Origin: Parelaphostrongylus tenuis
Lineage: Eukaryota > Nematoda > Chromadorea > Rhabditida > Metastrongylidae
Reading direction: 5' to 3'
DNA: 64,000 nt
Assembly (NCBI GenBank): GCA_019055375.1
Contig: JAHQIW010006028.1
Location: forward strand, 20,429 to 84,428
Below the pieces are notes generated by a model. It did not search any database. It was not told the DNA's origin and worked only from the letters and a program-made list of their open reading frames with translations. The translations under genes and the position numbers were made by a program. This document shows, in pieces, positions 1 through 12,179 of the stretch (positions are counted from its first letter, which is position 1; each line of letters begins with the position of its first letter).

Positions 1-329
1 GTGATCTTTTGAACAAAGCACGGTGCATTGATTTTTTGAGGCCATCGCTTCATTACCCGATTCTCTCATACTGTCTCCCCAACTTTAACTTATCTGTTAG
101 TTACTTTTGTGTACGTTTTTTATGTTGATGGACATTTCTTACATTTAACGAGAGAAAAATTTTCATTACTGTGTTACTGGCTTACCACTTTGTAATGTGC
201 AGCAGTCGAGGTGTATTTTTGTGTCTCTTTCACATTTTTATATCCACTAATAGTAATTTCCGCTCACAAGGGAACAAGCGATTATTCGACCTTTATCGCT
301 GGGCAAAATTTTTCCTGGAGTTTAGTAAT

Positions 330-1350
330 TATTCAAAAATTCAAATCTCCAGCTAACACGTCACATAGCCGGTTTTTCAAAACACCCTTTCATTACACTT
401 TAAAATCCAGAATGAAATTACGTTTTGCATCGGTCGCGCACCTTCATTTTCATCACACATATAATTCACTGGAAGAACGAAAACCATGTAAACGTGTATA
501 GGAAATCTCATAGTGTCTGGGTCTATCGTTTCATAAGGAGATTCTTTCGAAGAGAAGAATGAATTCCCAACTGAATTACAAGTTGCACTCCATAAGTTTA
601 ACGCGTCAGGGCGTCAATCGATCGCCCCGCCCCCTGCCTATAGAATAACCGGTAACCAAGTCACCAAATAAGTAGAACTCGGTTTTCTTTTCTCTGCTAC
701 ATTGCAGTAAAACGGTCTTCCAGAATAAGCGCAGCGTTGGAATCATTGAGACTTGCGCTATCAAATGATTACTGGTAATCTGAAGAAAGATCTCTCTCCG
801 ACGAGGTGTAAAACACAAATAGTTTCTTTCTCCTACAGCGCTGTCGAACAAACTTTTTCAAAGAGCAAAGGAATTTTTGAGTTATTCGAGAGACTTGTGC
901 TATTGAGAGAAGATAGCGCTCTAAGGAAGGAGTTTTGTCCAGCGAAATGTAAGCGAGATAGGAAAAAACGCGTGGTCGTGTGAAACAGAATTTTTATTTT
1001 GCACTTTACAGCGTTGTGAAAGAGTGCTTGAGAAGTCGGCCATTTGACGCTTTAGCCAGAGATTTTCAAATGATTGCTAGCACTCCTATGAAAAGTACTT
1101 TTAGGTTGAATATTCATTTGTTCCCTTATAGCCGAAGAATACTCCACGGACCATCTCACTCTGCGAAAAGTGCTTTTTACAAGTCTACACACTGAGAAGG
1201 TCATAGCATCTATCAGTCTCGTTATAAAGTGTGTGCTTGATAAACTATCGAATGATAATGGAAGAGTGCAGTAAAAAGGCAAGTGCCGTGAATTAGGCAG
1301 AAAGAAACGTGGGCTTCGGAATGGAGAAATATGTTCCAAACCAGCATCTA
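330..1350. repeat. diverged dispersed repeat, copy 1
   Basis: A multi-copy AT-rich sequence with no coding capacity. The stretch near 1000-1110 (TTTTATTTTGCACTTTACAG, then a CTCCTATGAAAAG phrase) recurs with many changes near 37.7, 42.5, 44.7 and 53.4 kb. The stretch 525-600 (GATTCTTTCGAAG, then AATTCCCAACTGAATTA) recurs at 37.26 and 54.17 kb. No clean ends or target duplications were found, so the class is unknown. Confidence 0.5.
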
Positions 1351-1758
1351 TATCTAACTCATTTCGAACGATGGAGAAGAAGCTTACTACCTCTTACTCT
1401 AAGTGTAGTGATACTACATGATTATGGCTAACTTGACTTGTGGAGTTCAATCTGCGTAGACGAGAATGCCCTCACCGATCGATACATGAACATGTTTATG
1501 TAAAACAGAAATGTATGTGTCAAACACAGAAAATCCACCCCATAGTTCCACCTGTGTCGCATAGAACCACAAGGTCGCTTTTGGTCTGCGTCTAAACCTC
1601 TATTCTTAATCTCGCAACTAAACTATTAGGTACCCCTCATTGACGGAGATGTTTATTTTGAGAAATGGTATTATCATCACGGTCTCTACGTAAATATTAG
1701 TTTGATATAGGATGTTCATACATCTTCATTTCAACATTTTTGCTCTCTAAGAAGTCAA

Positions 1759-1970
1759 GAGCGCCTGTGGCGCAGTAGTTAGAGGTGGTCTGCGTCGCAC
1801 ACGAGTTCAATGGCTTGATCTCGCGCGCATGGCTCACCAAACCATTCATCCCCCTGGGTTCGGTAAATTGGTACCAGACTGGTCTCAGACTTGTCTGGGA
1901 GGGTAAGCAGCACTGACTTGGTACAGTGGGAGGCCACCGCGAGTTTTTGTGAAGGCCAGATATGCATTCA
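1759..1970 (+). repeat. tRNA-like SINE, family 2
   Basis: The sequence starts with a polymerase III A-box-like stretch, TGGCGCAGTAGTTAGAGGT. The following body (GGCTCACCAAACCATTCATC, then CTGGGTTC...AATTGGTACCAGACT...TGTCTGGGA) reappears on the minus strand at 44.27-44.44 kb in the same order. A tRNA-like head plus a shared unrelated body fits a tRNA-derived SINE. It does not fold as an intact tRNA. Weaker relatives may be present near 28.9, 36.3 and 58.1 kb. Confidence 0.5.
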
Positions 1971-2278
1971 AATACCTCGAACGAAGTTATAAGTTGGAGA
2001 CGAATGCATGGCGCCTCCCTCAGGGATTTATCAGCTCCGAGATCTTCATCCCTTTTATCCTTTGATCTGACGTCAAAAGGTTTTATTGCATCTTTTATCT
2101 AAACTGCTCTCTTGTAATTTCTCAAATCAATCTCCCTTATTTAGCTGAATGATGATTCGGCAATGTGAGCTTTGAATATGTATAGCGAACTCAAATAGTA
2201 GAGTAGGTAAGAGAACAAGGTCGCAAATAAGCTGCTGTTGATGGAAAAAATGTGTTTTGTCGTCCTGTATCGTTGCAG

Positions 2279-2766
2279 AGTTTCGGCGTCTGGATACCGA
2301 TGGAAACGAACGGATCACATTCACCGAATTTATTCTAGGCGATCATTACTACATTGAGAGACAATCGGCAGCCTTTCATAAATTGGATGAGGATGGTAGG
2401 ATAGCAGTGTTTTATCCTAATTATTAACTAGATTAAAGTACTCTGATAACAAAATATGAAACATGGATGTTAAAAAATGGTTTCTATTAATTTGAAACCT
2501 TACATAAAGACAATATAATGCGGTGTAACCTCCACCACTCGACTATAGCCGCGATAATCGATAAAAATATCTTCACAGAACTTGCCTCTATGTTTTTTTT
2601 TTGTAAATAGTTTGTACAAGATCTTATGCTTACAGAACCAGTTAATTTCAACACGTTTGTAGGTGATGGTGTTGTATCACGTGGAGAGTATGATGCCTAC
2701 TACAAAAAAGTTGATGACGATCGCCGACGATCCGATATTGACCACGATCGCTTCTTTGAAAGAATC
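2279..2766 (+). CDS. EF-hand calcium-binding protein, two internal exons (partial gene)
   Basis: Two exons are supported: 2279-2395, after a TTGCAG acceptor and ending in phase 1 before GTAGGA-type sequence, and 2663-2766, after TTTGTAG and before GTGAGT. Joined in frame they give about 73 residues with two EF-hand loops. Loop 1 is DTDGNERITFTE (ligands at 1, 3, 5 and 12; E instead of the usual G at 6). Loop 2, split by the intron, is DEDGDGVVSRGE, a canonical 12-residue loop. Between them is a helix with HYYIERQSAAFHKL, and after loop 2 an acidic/basic helix, YDAYYKKVDDDRRRSDI. Such pairs bind calcium cooperatively; this one could belong to a secreted or ER calcium sensor of nematodes, but the family is not identified. 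The start codon and last exon were not found. A weak candidate last exon follows the acceptor at 3731. No frameshift or stop is seen within the two exons. Confidence 0.8.
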
Positions 2767-4540
2767 GTGAGTTTCTCTCATTTCTTCCACTATATTGAAC
2801 AATGTTCCTAATTTCTCACATACTTTGATGTAAAATGATTTTTGTAAGTAAATCGGAATCTTGAAAAGACGTGCCTAGATGGAAAAAATGAAATTTTAAG
2901 GAGCCGGATGTAGTTGAGTTATTTATAGCATCCCATCGAAGGTTGGTGAGGATTCCAGCAAGCCAATCATATCGTTCGGCAGCATCCATGTCATTTTTTA
3001 TTACTGTTTTTTTTATAGCAATCAGTTCAGTTGAGATGTTCCGATACTTTCCCTTTCTTTTTTCTGCGGTGTCATAAACACGATGATAAAGTATTCTTCT
3101 GTTTGAGTAGAGTTGAAAGCTTTGAGGGTACAAAAAGGTAAGGAAGAAAATTATTCACCATGAAATCCGCAGAGCGGTGAAAAAATATGCTGCTCTCTAG
3201 TGCTTCTGCTGACTGAGTTTCTTTCAAAATCTCTCTATTTCAAATAATCAGCAACTTTTTGAAATTTCTTCAAAACGTCGTTTTCGTTTTCAAACTGGGA
3301 AGCTTATAGTTTGTTAAGAACTGCAGATAAAGCATAAAAGTAGGGAGCAGCGGAAGTGGAAAATTTTTTACCAGTTGATATCATTCTAACTTTGTTTATT
3401 ATTCAAACAATATGAGGGAATAGAATAGACAAGGTCAGTCATTTCGAACGTCGATGGCTCCCCATTATTTCTCTTCGGTCCATCAATTATCTTAACCTAG
3501 CATGTTTCGGAATTCACTGATTTCTCATTAAACTAGCCTAAATATTTCTTTGTGATCTTATGCTGAAAAACGAGCAGCAAAATGAGCTAAAAACTTGGAA
3601 TTAAAAGCAACTGTTCCCATCCTATCCAGTAAAGAGTGCCCCGCTTTGTTTCCATATTCACACAATCAGGGTACTTTTCAACGCCTGGTGTGTCGGAACT
3701 TTGAAGATTGACTCTTTTCTTTTGAGTGTAGAAGACAGATTGTTTGGAGATTATAGTGATGGTGGATCATCGTACTTCAGGCAAATGATGACCATCAGCG
3801 GCCGCCTCGCTTCGGCTTGTCCAGTCAACATCGTCGGCACGATTATCCCGTGAGAAGGACGAATTTTTCCATGTATCCTCTTCACAGAAGATACTCCGCT
3901 GATGCTGATGTCAGTGATCTTTCTTGGAGTCATATCCGCTAAACTTCTTTTGAGATACTTTCTCTTCCTCTATTCCTGGCAACCAGTGAGACAAGATATT
4001 AGAATGATTCATGTGATAATTCTAGTGGATAAAGAAGTTAAGAAGCATTTTGTGCGAAGAAAACAAGCAAGAGAATTTAGAAAGTAGATGGCAAAACGCT
4101 GTTAAGAAGTTATTTTTTGTCAATTACACTACAGTACAGGTATACGTTCCGGCGGTTCCATCTTCTTTAGAAAATAGAAAGGATGAGTTGCCATGCAATC
4201 CAGTCAATCAAACACTTTCATAACCTCTGCAAAAAATTGATATGCAGGATATAACACTCACTGTTTCATTCTTTATGAGCCATCCAGCGGTTATTGGACA
4301 GCTGCCGCACATAGTATTCATATGAGAGGAGTGTGTTTGGTTTAAATCGGAAAAAAAATTTACGTATAACGAGACCTCAAGCGTGATGACAAAGCATTCA
4401 TCTTTGAGGCTCATTCTGAATTTTCGGCATCTATCCAAAGCACTTTGAGGACTTTAGAATCTGTTTTTGATGTGCACTTAGTTAAGTGTTCGGTTTGAAA
4501 TTTCTAGTTTCTACTGAATTTTTCGCAGGGTTGTTATTAT
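2767..4540. other. no supported gene; possible EF-hand downstream exon
   Basis: Mostly AT-rich non-coding DNA. A GC-richer stretch at 3732-3870, after GAGTGTAG, could be coding on either strand, but no reading matches a known domain and the phase that fits the EF-hand gene ends after about 18 codons. Nothing else is recognised. Confidence 0.4.
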
Positions 4541-5016
4541 TATGTTTTATATACACCTAAGAGAATTGAGTGGTGAGTAAAAACACGGCCTCAGGCGGTA
4601 ATCGAACCCGCGTCTCATCCTAGCCGGGGACGCGTACTCTACCACCACATCACCGAGGCACATTCGCGCCACCACTCATTATTCGGTTAACACTCAGTAT
4701 TCTTATTTAAGTGTATATGAGACATAATAACACTGCGAAAAATGCGGTAAATACTGAAAATCTCGGGTGTTAGTTAGTGCAATGGCTGTCAGTTCAACTG
4801 CGTTTATGTAGCGAAGTCGCATACCCGACCAAACCTGTTAAGGGTTGGCGGCTGATAGCTAACATAGAGATGTTGAAAACTGAGTGGTGAAGCAACTGTG
4901 CTTCGGGTGGTGTACTGGTGAGCACACGTCCCCGGATTTAAATGAAACGCGGGTTCGATTCCCGCCTGGGGCCGTGTTTTTGCTCACCACTCAATTCTCT
5001 TAGGTGTATTTGGTTC
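4528..5016. repeat. fold-back element with tRNA-like arms (copy 1)
   Basis: Outer arms are inverted: CCTAAGAGAATTGAGTGG at about 4557 and its complement ending at about 5008. Each arm carries a tRNA-like sequence. Read on the minus strand the left arm (about 4590-4665) has a 7-bp acceptor-like pairing, a 5-bp anticodon-like stem and a T-arm with GGTTCGATT. The right arm (about 4897-4975, plus) has an A-box-like GTGTACTGGTGAGCAC and a perfect T-stem GCGGG/CCCGC around TTCGATT. The left half also has its own inverted ends (TTTCGCAG...CTGCGAAA, 4523-4742). These are not normal tRNA genes: the D-arm is poor and the copies are inverted inside a repeat. Confidence 0.6.
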
Positions 5017-8000
5017 GACTCTAAATTCATCGGCTATGTGTTTTTTTATTCTGACGTGTACTTTTTGTACTTCATGTAAAGTGAAGAGCAGAGTGAATGG
5101 GACCTTGATGTCGTTAAATTTATCATTTGGAAGGTTGGTTCTTCCTTCAAATCCATCCTGAGGAGCTACAGTTTTATAACCATTGACAATGGCGGGCTTC
5201 CAAACCATTCAGGTTTTTTCTGCTACTTCTCTCTTTGTGCACATACTGGCGGCTGTACGAAACATGTTTTTCCATAAAAGCAGCATTTGTGTGAGGGCGG
5301 CGAAATGAGGTACATTGTGCTTCTATTACTTGGCTTTCGACACCATTTGATGGTAAACGTGTCTATAGACAACGTTAACGGAGAACAATCTGAGGTCGAA
5401 GGCGATTTGAACATGTGCCAAACATTCAGAAATAGTTAGCAAGAATGTGTGCATGCGATTTCGCGCAATATTTCAGACTGATTCGTCTATCCAGAGCTAA
5501 ACACTGTTTCTTCAAGTAAAAAACTGTGCCGCTGGTCCCCACTAACCGCTGGGCTACTTGTAAGGAAAAGAGAGGTCGGCGAAACTGTCGAAACGTAAGC
5601 CAGTAAAGTACTGTAGTGTACTGAACAAGCTTTTCTGTTAAGATACTCGTATCTGATGATCAAGAACATAGAGAATCATCTGATCATTTGCAATGCCGTA
5701 GGATAGATGGTTGGTTCAGGAATTCATTGACAAGTTCGAAATTTTTTACACTAAGATGAAGGGGTACAACGAAAAGTCAGGGAATTTTCATAAAAAAATC
5801 AGAATGAATTTGATCAAAGAGTGCATCAGCAAGGAGGGTCATGTTACAACGTCTTAGTTAAGAAATTTTTTTGAAAGGTTATTTATTCAATTTTGAATGA
5901 ATGGACATACAATCTATGTGGTGCCGAAGTTAATATATTAAACCAAGTACACATAGAACGATTAAATAAAATCTGTTTTATGCTTCTACATAGGTCTCAA
6001 CCCCTAAAGTACACTAATGATCCAAAATTATTGAGAGTTAACGATAAACTGGTATCGCATGCAGATGCATGATCATTTTTCACGAGTTATTCAATATTTT
6101 CTAACATTTGTTCACTATGATCACTCTTGGGTATCGTATGAAACTGGGGAAGATCAAAACTAAAATTTCTTTTTTGACGTACTCTGTACAAATCGATACA
6201 ATTGATTAAATGCCAAATTCAGTATGATTGTCTAACCTTTGTTTCTCTCTATGGAAAAGACACATGCATATATGTATTTTTTTTTAATTTTTTCAAGAGA
6301 AAAAAATCATGTACTTGCGCAAAATTTATTATATTTCCAGATGCTGTTGGACATTTTATCATATCTTTATGATGTTTTTGTAGTCAATAGATAGCCTGAG
6401 AAATTCTGACTCTAATACTAAGCTTGTTGTTTGAAAATAATCCTGAAGCAACGGCTTCACGGAGCCGTTGCTAGTTTTCTGGGCGAAGCCGTGAGAGCAC
6501 GAGACAAGAAGGTAGTGTGCTTCAGCGCAAGTGGATATCTGAGAGGCTCGACCACGGCAGCTACCGTGTAGTCATCGAGGAAGCCATTTCGTAATTCTGG
6601 CCGCTTCGTGAGCGGTCCCTTTCGTCACTCGTCTGTTACGATCTTATTATTTCATTACTAGTCGTTTCGTTTCTGTTCTCATGATAACAGTTACTTGTAT
6701 AGCTCATTGCACTGCATGCAGAGTCACGACTACGGCGATGGACCAAGTCCTTTGGGTTCTGTTTGACCCGCCACCGCGGATGGATTCCAATCCATGTATA
6801 AAATCACCCAGAATCTTTCCGACATATTTAACCACCCACTGACCTCAACCCTCGATGTTTAGGTCTTGTTTGAGTAAAGCATAACTGCATTTCGAGGTCC
6901 ACCGCCTAGTCAGTCTCCGCAGTCTCAGTTCACTTCATACATTAGTCGATTCTCAATTGTATCATTCCACGTTATCAGTTCGCACTTAGCCATGTTGTAA
7001 TATCATGGTAACTATACACTTATGCGTCGTTATTATTGTTATGTTTTTGTTGTATTATTAGTGTACTTATGTATAAATTTTTAGGTTGTCTTATTTCTAT
7101 AATAACTCTAAGATATACTCGAGACGTCAGCGTCAATACTCATAGATCAGTCAAGAAAGCAAATTAGTGGCAATGGCGTACACAACACGTTGCCATAAAT
7201 CTCACAGGACGTTTCAACGAAAAATGAAAGGTGACGTTCAGTAATCACAATCCAGTTTTTCTAATTGAAAGGAGATTTTTTGGGATGTTATAGTGTAATT
7301 CGATTCTTATAGACTTTTTTGCTAAGAAGAACTTGAAATGTCATTGATAGAACTTTTGTCAACGTATTTCTAAGAATAATAACGCTCAACTGTTTCGAAA
7401 ATCCTTACTTTTGAAAACGATTTCTGTCGCATGCAATCGCATTGTAAGAATTGCGATCATAGATCCTGACTCATGTTATAAAAGACCTATTCCACTAGAC
7501 TGCTAGTATTCATTCGATAGCTGAAATCAGAACTTGAATGGCATAATTTGTTTCTCAAATAGCTTGCTTTTTGAGCTTAGCAGTCGAAACAAAATTTTGT
7601 TTCACATTCGAAGACTCTCGCAGAATAAAGTTTTTTCTATGAACAATTAAGAGCCATTCGATAGTACAGATCTCAGCGATTTCAAGGACATAGTTTATTT
7701 TTAGAGAGGACTTCTTAGCGAGCTGAGGTAGTAAAAAGAAAACAATTGGGATTCGTATTCCAAAGGATGAGATTTCGCGAAATTGGCCTCAAGTCACCGT
7801 GCCTTAAGCAGCACATCAACTTAGTGCAGAATGTAATCTTCTTTTGATTAACACAGTCCAATAAAGAGTTCTTTCCAAAGACAAAGTTGCTGTGGATTCG
7901 TCGAGATTTGAGCTAACGAAGAATTATTAGAAGTCCAACGGAAGAGCTAACTTCTGTGGAAATGGTTGAGTGTGAAAGATATCTGATTTTTATTGTTAGG

Positions 8001-9045
8001 GCGCAGTAAGGGAGCCATTCTAAGAAAGAAGAGTACCGTCAAAATTTCCAAGATTTAAACTATCGAGTGGTTAATATAACTCTGACAAAAATCAGGAAAC
8101 GCGTTTTTCCTAAGAGCTCAAAGCAGGGTGCGAACATAGAAAATTACCCAAATTTGAGAAATCTAATTTTTTTTGACAGTTACAACACTCTAAAAATCAT
8201 TTATCAAAATCAAGTGCGCCGTTGAAATTTCTAAGATTTTCCCTATCTAATGATTATCGATTACTTGTGAAAAAAGCTTTATCCAGCGAGAAATGCTTGA
8301 ACGTGGAACAAAGTTCTTTTTTCGCCTGTTACAGTGAAGAAAACAGGCCATTTGAGGAACAAAATACATCGTTCAATTTCTCTTCATTTTAGCTATCGAA
8401 TTACTATTAAAATATTTTATACGCTTATACCAAAGGTCTCAAACAGGGTAGAGAGAATGCGAAAGAACCGCCATGTCTCCTTCTCTTTTTCGCATACCAT
8501 AGCTATGAATAGAGAATTCGAAGGAAATTAAGCATTGATCTGGCTAATGGGAATCTGAACTGCTCTAATATTCAAAAAAATATCAAGAATTATCGATGAA
8601 GTGGGATTGCATACTACATGCAACACTATATTTGATGAACTACTCATTTTTTTCCAATTTTCAGCCAGTATTATTAAATTTATGCACTTCATGCAATTAA
8701 GTTCAGGAGAGGTGAAAGAAATAGAGGATAAATTTGATTGAATTGTAGGTAAGTTAAATAAAATGCCGTAGAAATGTTCGATAGAGCTTCTAAATATAAC
8801 CTTTTCATGATTACTTGGCTTTTTCCTTTGAAAATGAAGCAGTCACGTTATTTCTAATAAAAACTACCTTATTGAGGTCTGTTCTATCATATGTGACCAC
8901 TAATTGGCACAAAATCCCATTTCTTGACGGTAAAATTGAAAATCTAAATAAAAAAATGCCACATTCGCCTTGGAGCAGACGCCGGCAGCCTCTCCTTGAA
9001 GCTGTCCGATGCGCCCGCCAGCCGAAAATGGCGCCGTCCGCAAAG
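5017..9045. other. gene-free region; unclassified insertion at 6.44-7.0 kb
   Basis: No gene was found. 5.0-6.4 kb is AT-rich without features. 6440-7000 has several short hairpins and higher GC (separate entry). 7.3-8.8 kb consists of diverged units of the dispersed repeat (phrases such as AATCTAAGCTATCGAATGATTA and GCGTTTTTCC). The short frames here are chance. Confidence 0.5.
6440..7000. repeat. GC-richer insertion with hairpins, possibly a solo LTR
   Basis: Contains a perfect 9-bp hairpin, GCAACGGCT / AGCCGTTGC (6450-6474), then CACGG...CCGTG and GGCCGCT...AGCGGTCC hairpins within 150 bases. A TATAAAA-like box lies near 6798, followed by a CT-rich stretch. Composition is clearly different from the flanks. 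The layout is compatible with a solo LTR or a non-autonomous DNA element, but no matching second LTR, primer site or target duplication was recognised. Confidence 0.25.
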
Positions 9046-9061
9046 GGTTATACGTATATAA

Positions 9062-9069
9062 GCATATGT

Positions 9070-9101
<32 letters not shown>

Positions 9102-9112
9102 AGATATATATA

Positions 9113-9160
<48 letters not shown>
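9062..9160. repeat. (AT)n microsatellite
   Basis: About 100 bases of almost pure alternating TA/AT, interrupted by single TA/AG changes. The YIYIYIY frames across it are translation artefacts of the repeat. It lies just beyond the 3' end of ShKT copy A. Confidence 0.95.
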
Positions 9161-9164
<4 letters not shown>

Positions 9165-11639
9165 GTAAACCAAAAGCATATGAGCGAGTAAGGAAAGTTG
9201 TGCTGTATCAAGCTAATGCAGGAAACCCAAAATTTCTTACAAAAACACGATTAAGAAATTCGCTAACTTTCTTCGTGCTGCTTTTACTGACTATGCGAAT
9301 CAGGCGTCTTCTTTCAAAACAACGGAATTCCGAATGGTACGTCTAGAAATTGCTTATTTTAATGGTGATGCAGAATGTATTCACACTTTTTGAAATAAAA
9401 CATTTAATTGTTCGGGCATTTGAACAATACTTGACTCTTGTAGATTCATCATTAATGAAGATGATGGTGAATGAGCCGGCTTTCATCACCGTTTTGTGGA
9501 GAACTCGTCGTTCTCTAGCAGAGTCCGCACAGTCTGCCACAATACTGCATTTTTTTGAGCAGTGGTATAGAATCTGCTGCCACAGAATCCATTTTGAACC
9601 CACTGAGAGCAGCTGAATGTGAGAGTTTTTGTAAAAAATTAATACCACTGCTAGTTTTTTCACTCGAACAATGTCTCCTGAGAGAACTGAAACGTTCACC
9701 TTGGATGAGATCCACAAGAAGAGCCTGAAAAACATAGAGTCCGCTCGAAGAATAATGTTATTCAAGTAAATAATATCCTATGTTATTGAAAGTAAAATGA
9801 CTTAATACAAAATACATAGAATAGAAATTACAAGAAAGAACAAATCTGTGCAAAATACTTAGCTCCAGCCGGTATTGAAAATGTTGCAAATGCACAACAA
9901 GCCTTTACTTTGACTTGGATAATATTTCTCTTCACGATATCTAGTCTATCTATAACAAGTTCTACTCGACTTATCTATGAATTTTCGTCCTATGCAATAT
10001 GTGAGCTTATCGAGGTTCAGAAGGTGTAGTAAACTCAGTGACTGACTTACTAGGAACACTTGTAGACACGGTCTGACAAAAGCCGCATGTTCTCTTACAA
10101 TGAGCCTAGACGAAGAAGATTTATTATAATTTTGAAGCTATCAAAGTACTTGCACTCAAACTGCTTGAATGTGACAGTGAAGTAGGTGGAAGTGTAAAGT
10201 GTATACCTTCACGAACGCTTGTAATTCGATATTACTGCAAATAGAACGGTCTCTGTCGCAATCAGGTATTGTATCAGAACATTCACCCAAAAATAAGATA
10301 AAGATAATGGCTATGAACAGGGGGTAGTCCTTATAATGAGCTAAGCTTACCAGCCTCCGCGCATAATCCACACGTTTTTGGGCAATCGTCCACTAAGATG
10401 GATCTCCACATAGGATGGCTACACATATGCGGCGTTACCATATCGCAATTGATGCGTGAATCTGAATTTGAGATCAGTAATTGTCACGAAGCTCACGATA
10501 AACTTCACAGCCAGTCTCGATCTTTCAGAGATTAGATTATTGTATTGGACTGCCAAAAGGTAACGACCAGTGCTCTCGACCGTGATCAATCGGTTTCTAA
10601 AGGATGCTTCAGGTATTCGACCTCTCCAAGTATTTTGAAGGAGAATGAACATATGTGTGAAGTATACAATGACCTATTCTACACCATCGATACAAAACAA
10701 AAAATGATATCTCTGATTTGCTTCCTAGAAAAAACAAAATTCCTGAAGTATTAGAGTAGATTTCGAATCAAGAAAAGTCCTCTTCAAGTTGAAGTAAATT
10801 GCATGACTACGCTTTCATCAAAGACAATCCAACTAATTTTTCTAATAATTTCCGCCTGAAAAATGTCTCAAGCCTTCTTCTCACCTCATTTGAAAGGTGA
10901 ATGGGAATATTTCAGCTACTTCCCAAGCGAAGTTTAAGTTGATTAGGTTGATAGATCCTATGATTATTGATATTGCCAGCTGTTTATATTTAACGATTAA
11001 TAGGTGATCAAGTGACCAACTCACATCGCTTATTCTCGCAGTTGTAAGCAGGGTGATGCAGCAGTACCCACAAGTCTTAGGGCATGTATCCACTGCTACC
11101 CTCACCATTTCCGGATCCACTTTATTGTTTATCTAGAAATTTCAGCTCATCTCTTTGTGAACGCAAAAGATTTTTGTGGCTTTCAAAATGAAACAAATGC
11201 ATGGATTTCATTCTTGGTTCAATCATTAATGCTTAAAATTGAGTCACGCTGCCGATATTTGAAGAATAGAGCTGCTTGCTTGGATGCTGGTGATCGTGTA
11301 ATTAGAAAGTCAGGTGATGAATATAGTCGTATTTAACTTTCAGACTTTTCTACTGTTTCAGTTTTTGAAGAAAGAATTCGTCTTTTCAAAAAATACGGCA
11401 TGCAGTTCAAGTTTTCTTGAGTCTTGATTTGACATCGTGGTCAAGCGCCTAGCTTTTAATATTAAGCAGTTAAAGGATTCCGCTTAGAAAAGTACGTTTC
11501 ACATTGTTTTCAACTGAAGTCTCATGCAGAACAACGATATTAGTCCATAACTTTACATTCAACTGTTCTTCAGGACCTTGCTCAAAACAATGCGTAATTT
11601 GATAATACAACGGTTATTTTATCAATTTTATGTTTTGAG

Positions 11640-11885
11640 CGAAGTCTATAAAAACAGTCGAATGTAAAGATGTGATTCATTTTACTAGCCATGAGCGGTC
11701 GATTGTTGGTCACTGCAATGTCGGGAGATTTTATCACGCGATGTGCGGTGATCTGAAATAAGTTGGCGTCGATTCCTTTATATGTAGGAGGTATATCCCC
11801 GCGCAAGAGTTTAGTTGATTCGAAAGGCACTGTGCTACTGATGAGGCTGTAATGCCGAAACACGTATGTGGCACTGTACAAGTGC
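11640..11885 (+). mobile_element. short element with decayed hammerhead end (copy 1)
   Basis: Shares its body with 42.2-42.43 kb (+) and 41.87-42.07 kb (-): an AGCGGTCGA phrase, a GAGATT..TCAC..GA..TGCGGTGAT region, and a GATTCCTTTATA phrase, then a hammerhead-like 3' end. It lies in intron 2 of ShKT copy A in the opposite orientation. No protein is encoded, so it is a non-autonomous element. Confidence 0.55.
11834..11876 (+). ncRNA. decayed hammerhead ribozyme
   Basis: The core CTGATGA (11838-11844), a 3-bp stem II GGC/GCC (11845-11856), GAAA (11857-11860) and a short ACA/TGT stem III are present. Flanking GTGC / GCAC can form stem I. The cleavage-site nucleotide appears to be G, and stem I does not directly abut the core, so it is probably inactive. 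Confidence 0.5.
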
Positions 11886-12179
11886 AATATTCGACTTCAG
11901 GAAAGGCTCAAATTATGTTATCAGATATTAGTGCAATTTCTTGTGTAAAGTACAGACAGTGAACGTGTTTAAGAATCAAAAATTCAAAAGGACCGCAGCT
12001 ATAGTCTAACTCGATCGTCGCCGAATGTTTTTGATAGGTAAAATTAGGTATCGTGAAAGCGTCGCAGTGTATTTCGTGCTGTGTGAATAATCGTTTTTCA
12101 TCATCTGCTTCTCCTTTGAATGTCGGGCTGATTCGTATAGACGAGAGTAAGTTTTCCATACTATGGGCTCAACATCTCG

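Larger units (their letters stand above)
1..2278. other. gene-free region with dispersed repeat
   Basis: No exon with convincing splice sites or a recognisable domain is visible. About 330-1350 resembles other places in the window (37.1-37.9, 42.4-42.6, 44.6-44.9, 53.3-54.2 kb). Shared phrases are 'ACTCCTATGAAAA', a GCTATAAAG-like TATA-rich stretch followed by 'GTTTTTGAAAACCGG', and an inverted arm near 360-420. It is therefore an old dispersed repeat. A tRNA-like SINE at 1759-1970 is listed separately. Earlier exons of the EF-hand gene could lie here, but I could not identify any. Confidence 0.5.

Noticed and set aside
3751..3933. Minus-strand frame in a GC-richer stretch
   Set aside because: No domain, no splice signals, and equally protein-like readings exist on both strands.
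4897..4975. Possible functional tRNA gene
   Set aside because: The T-arm is perfect, but the D-arm and anticodon loop are poor, and it lies in one arm of an inverted repeat with relatives elsewhere.
8815..9191. Plus-strand frames of 117 and 60 codons
   Set aside because: Most of their length is Tyr/Ile repeats produced by the (AT)n microsatellite.
9343..9765. A 140-codon minus-strand frame
   Set aside because: It runs through two real exons and the intron of ShKT copy A in the wrong frame.
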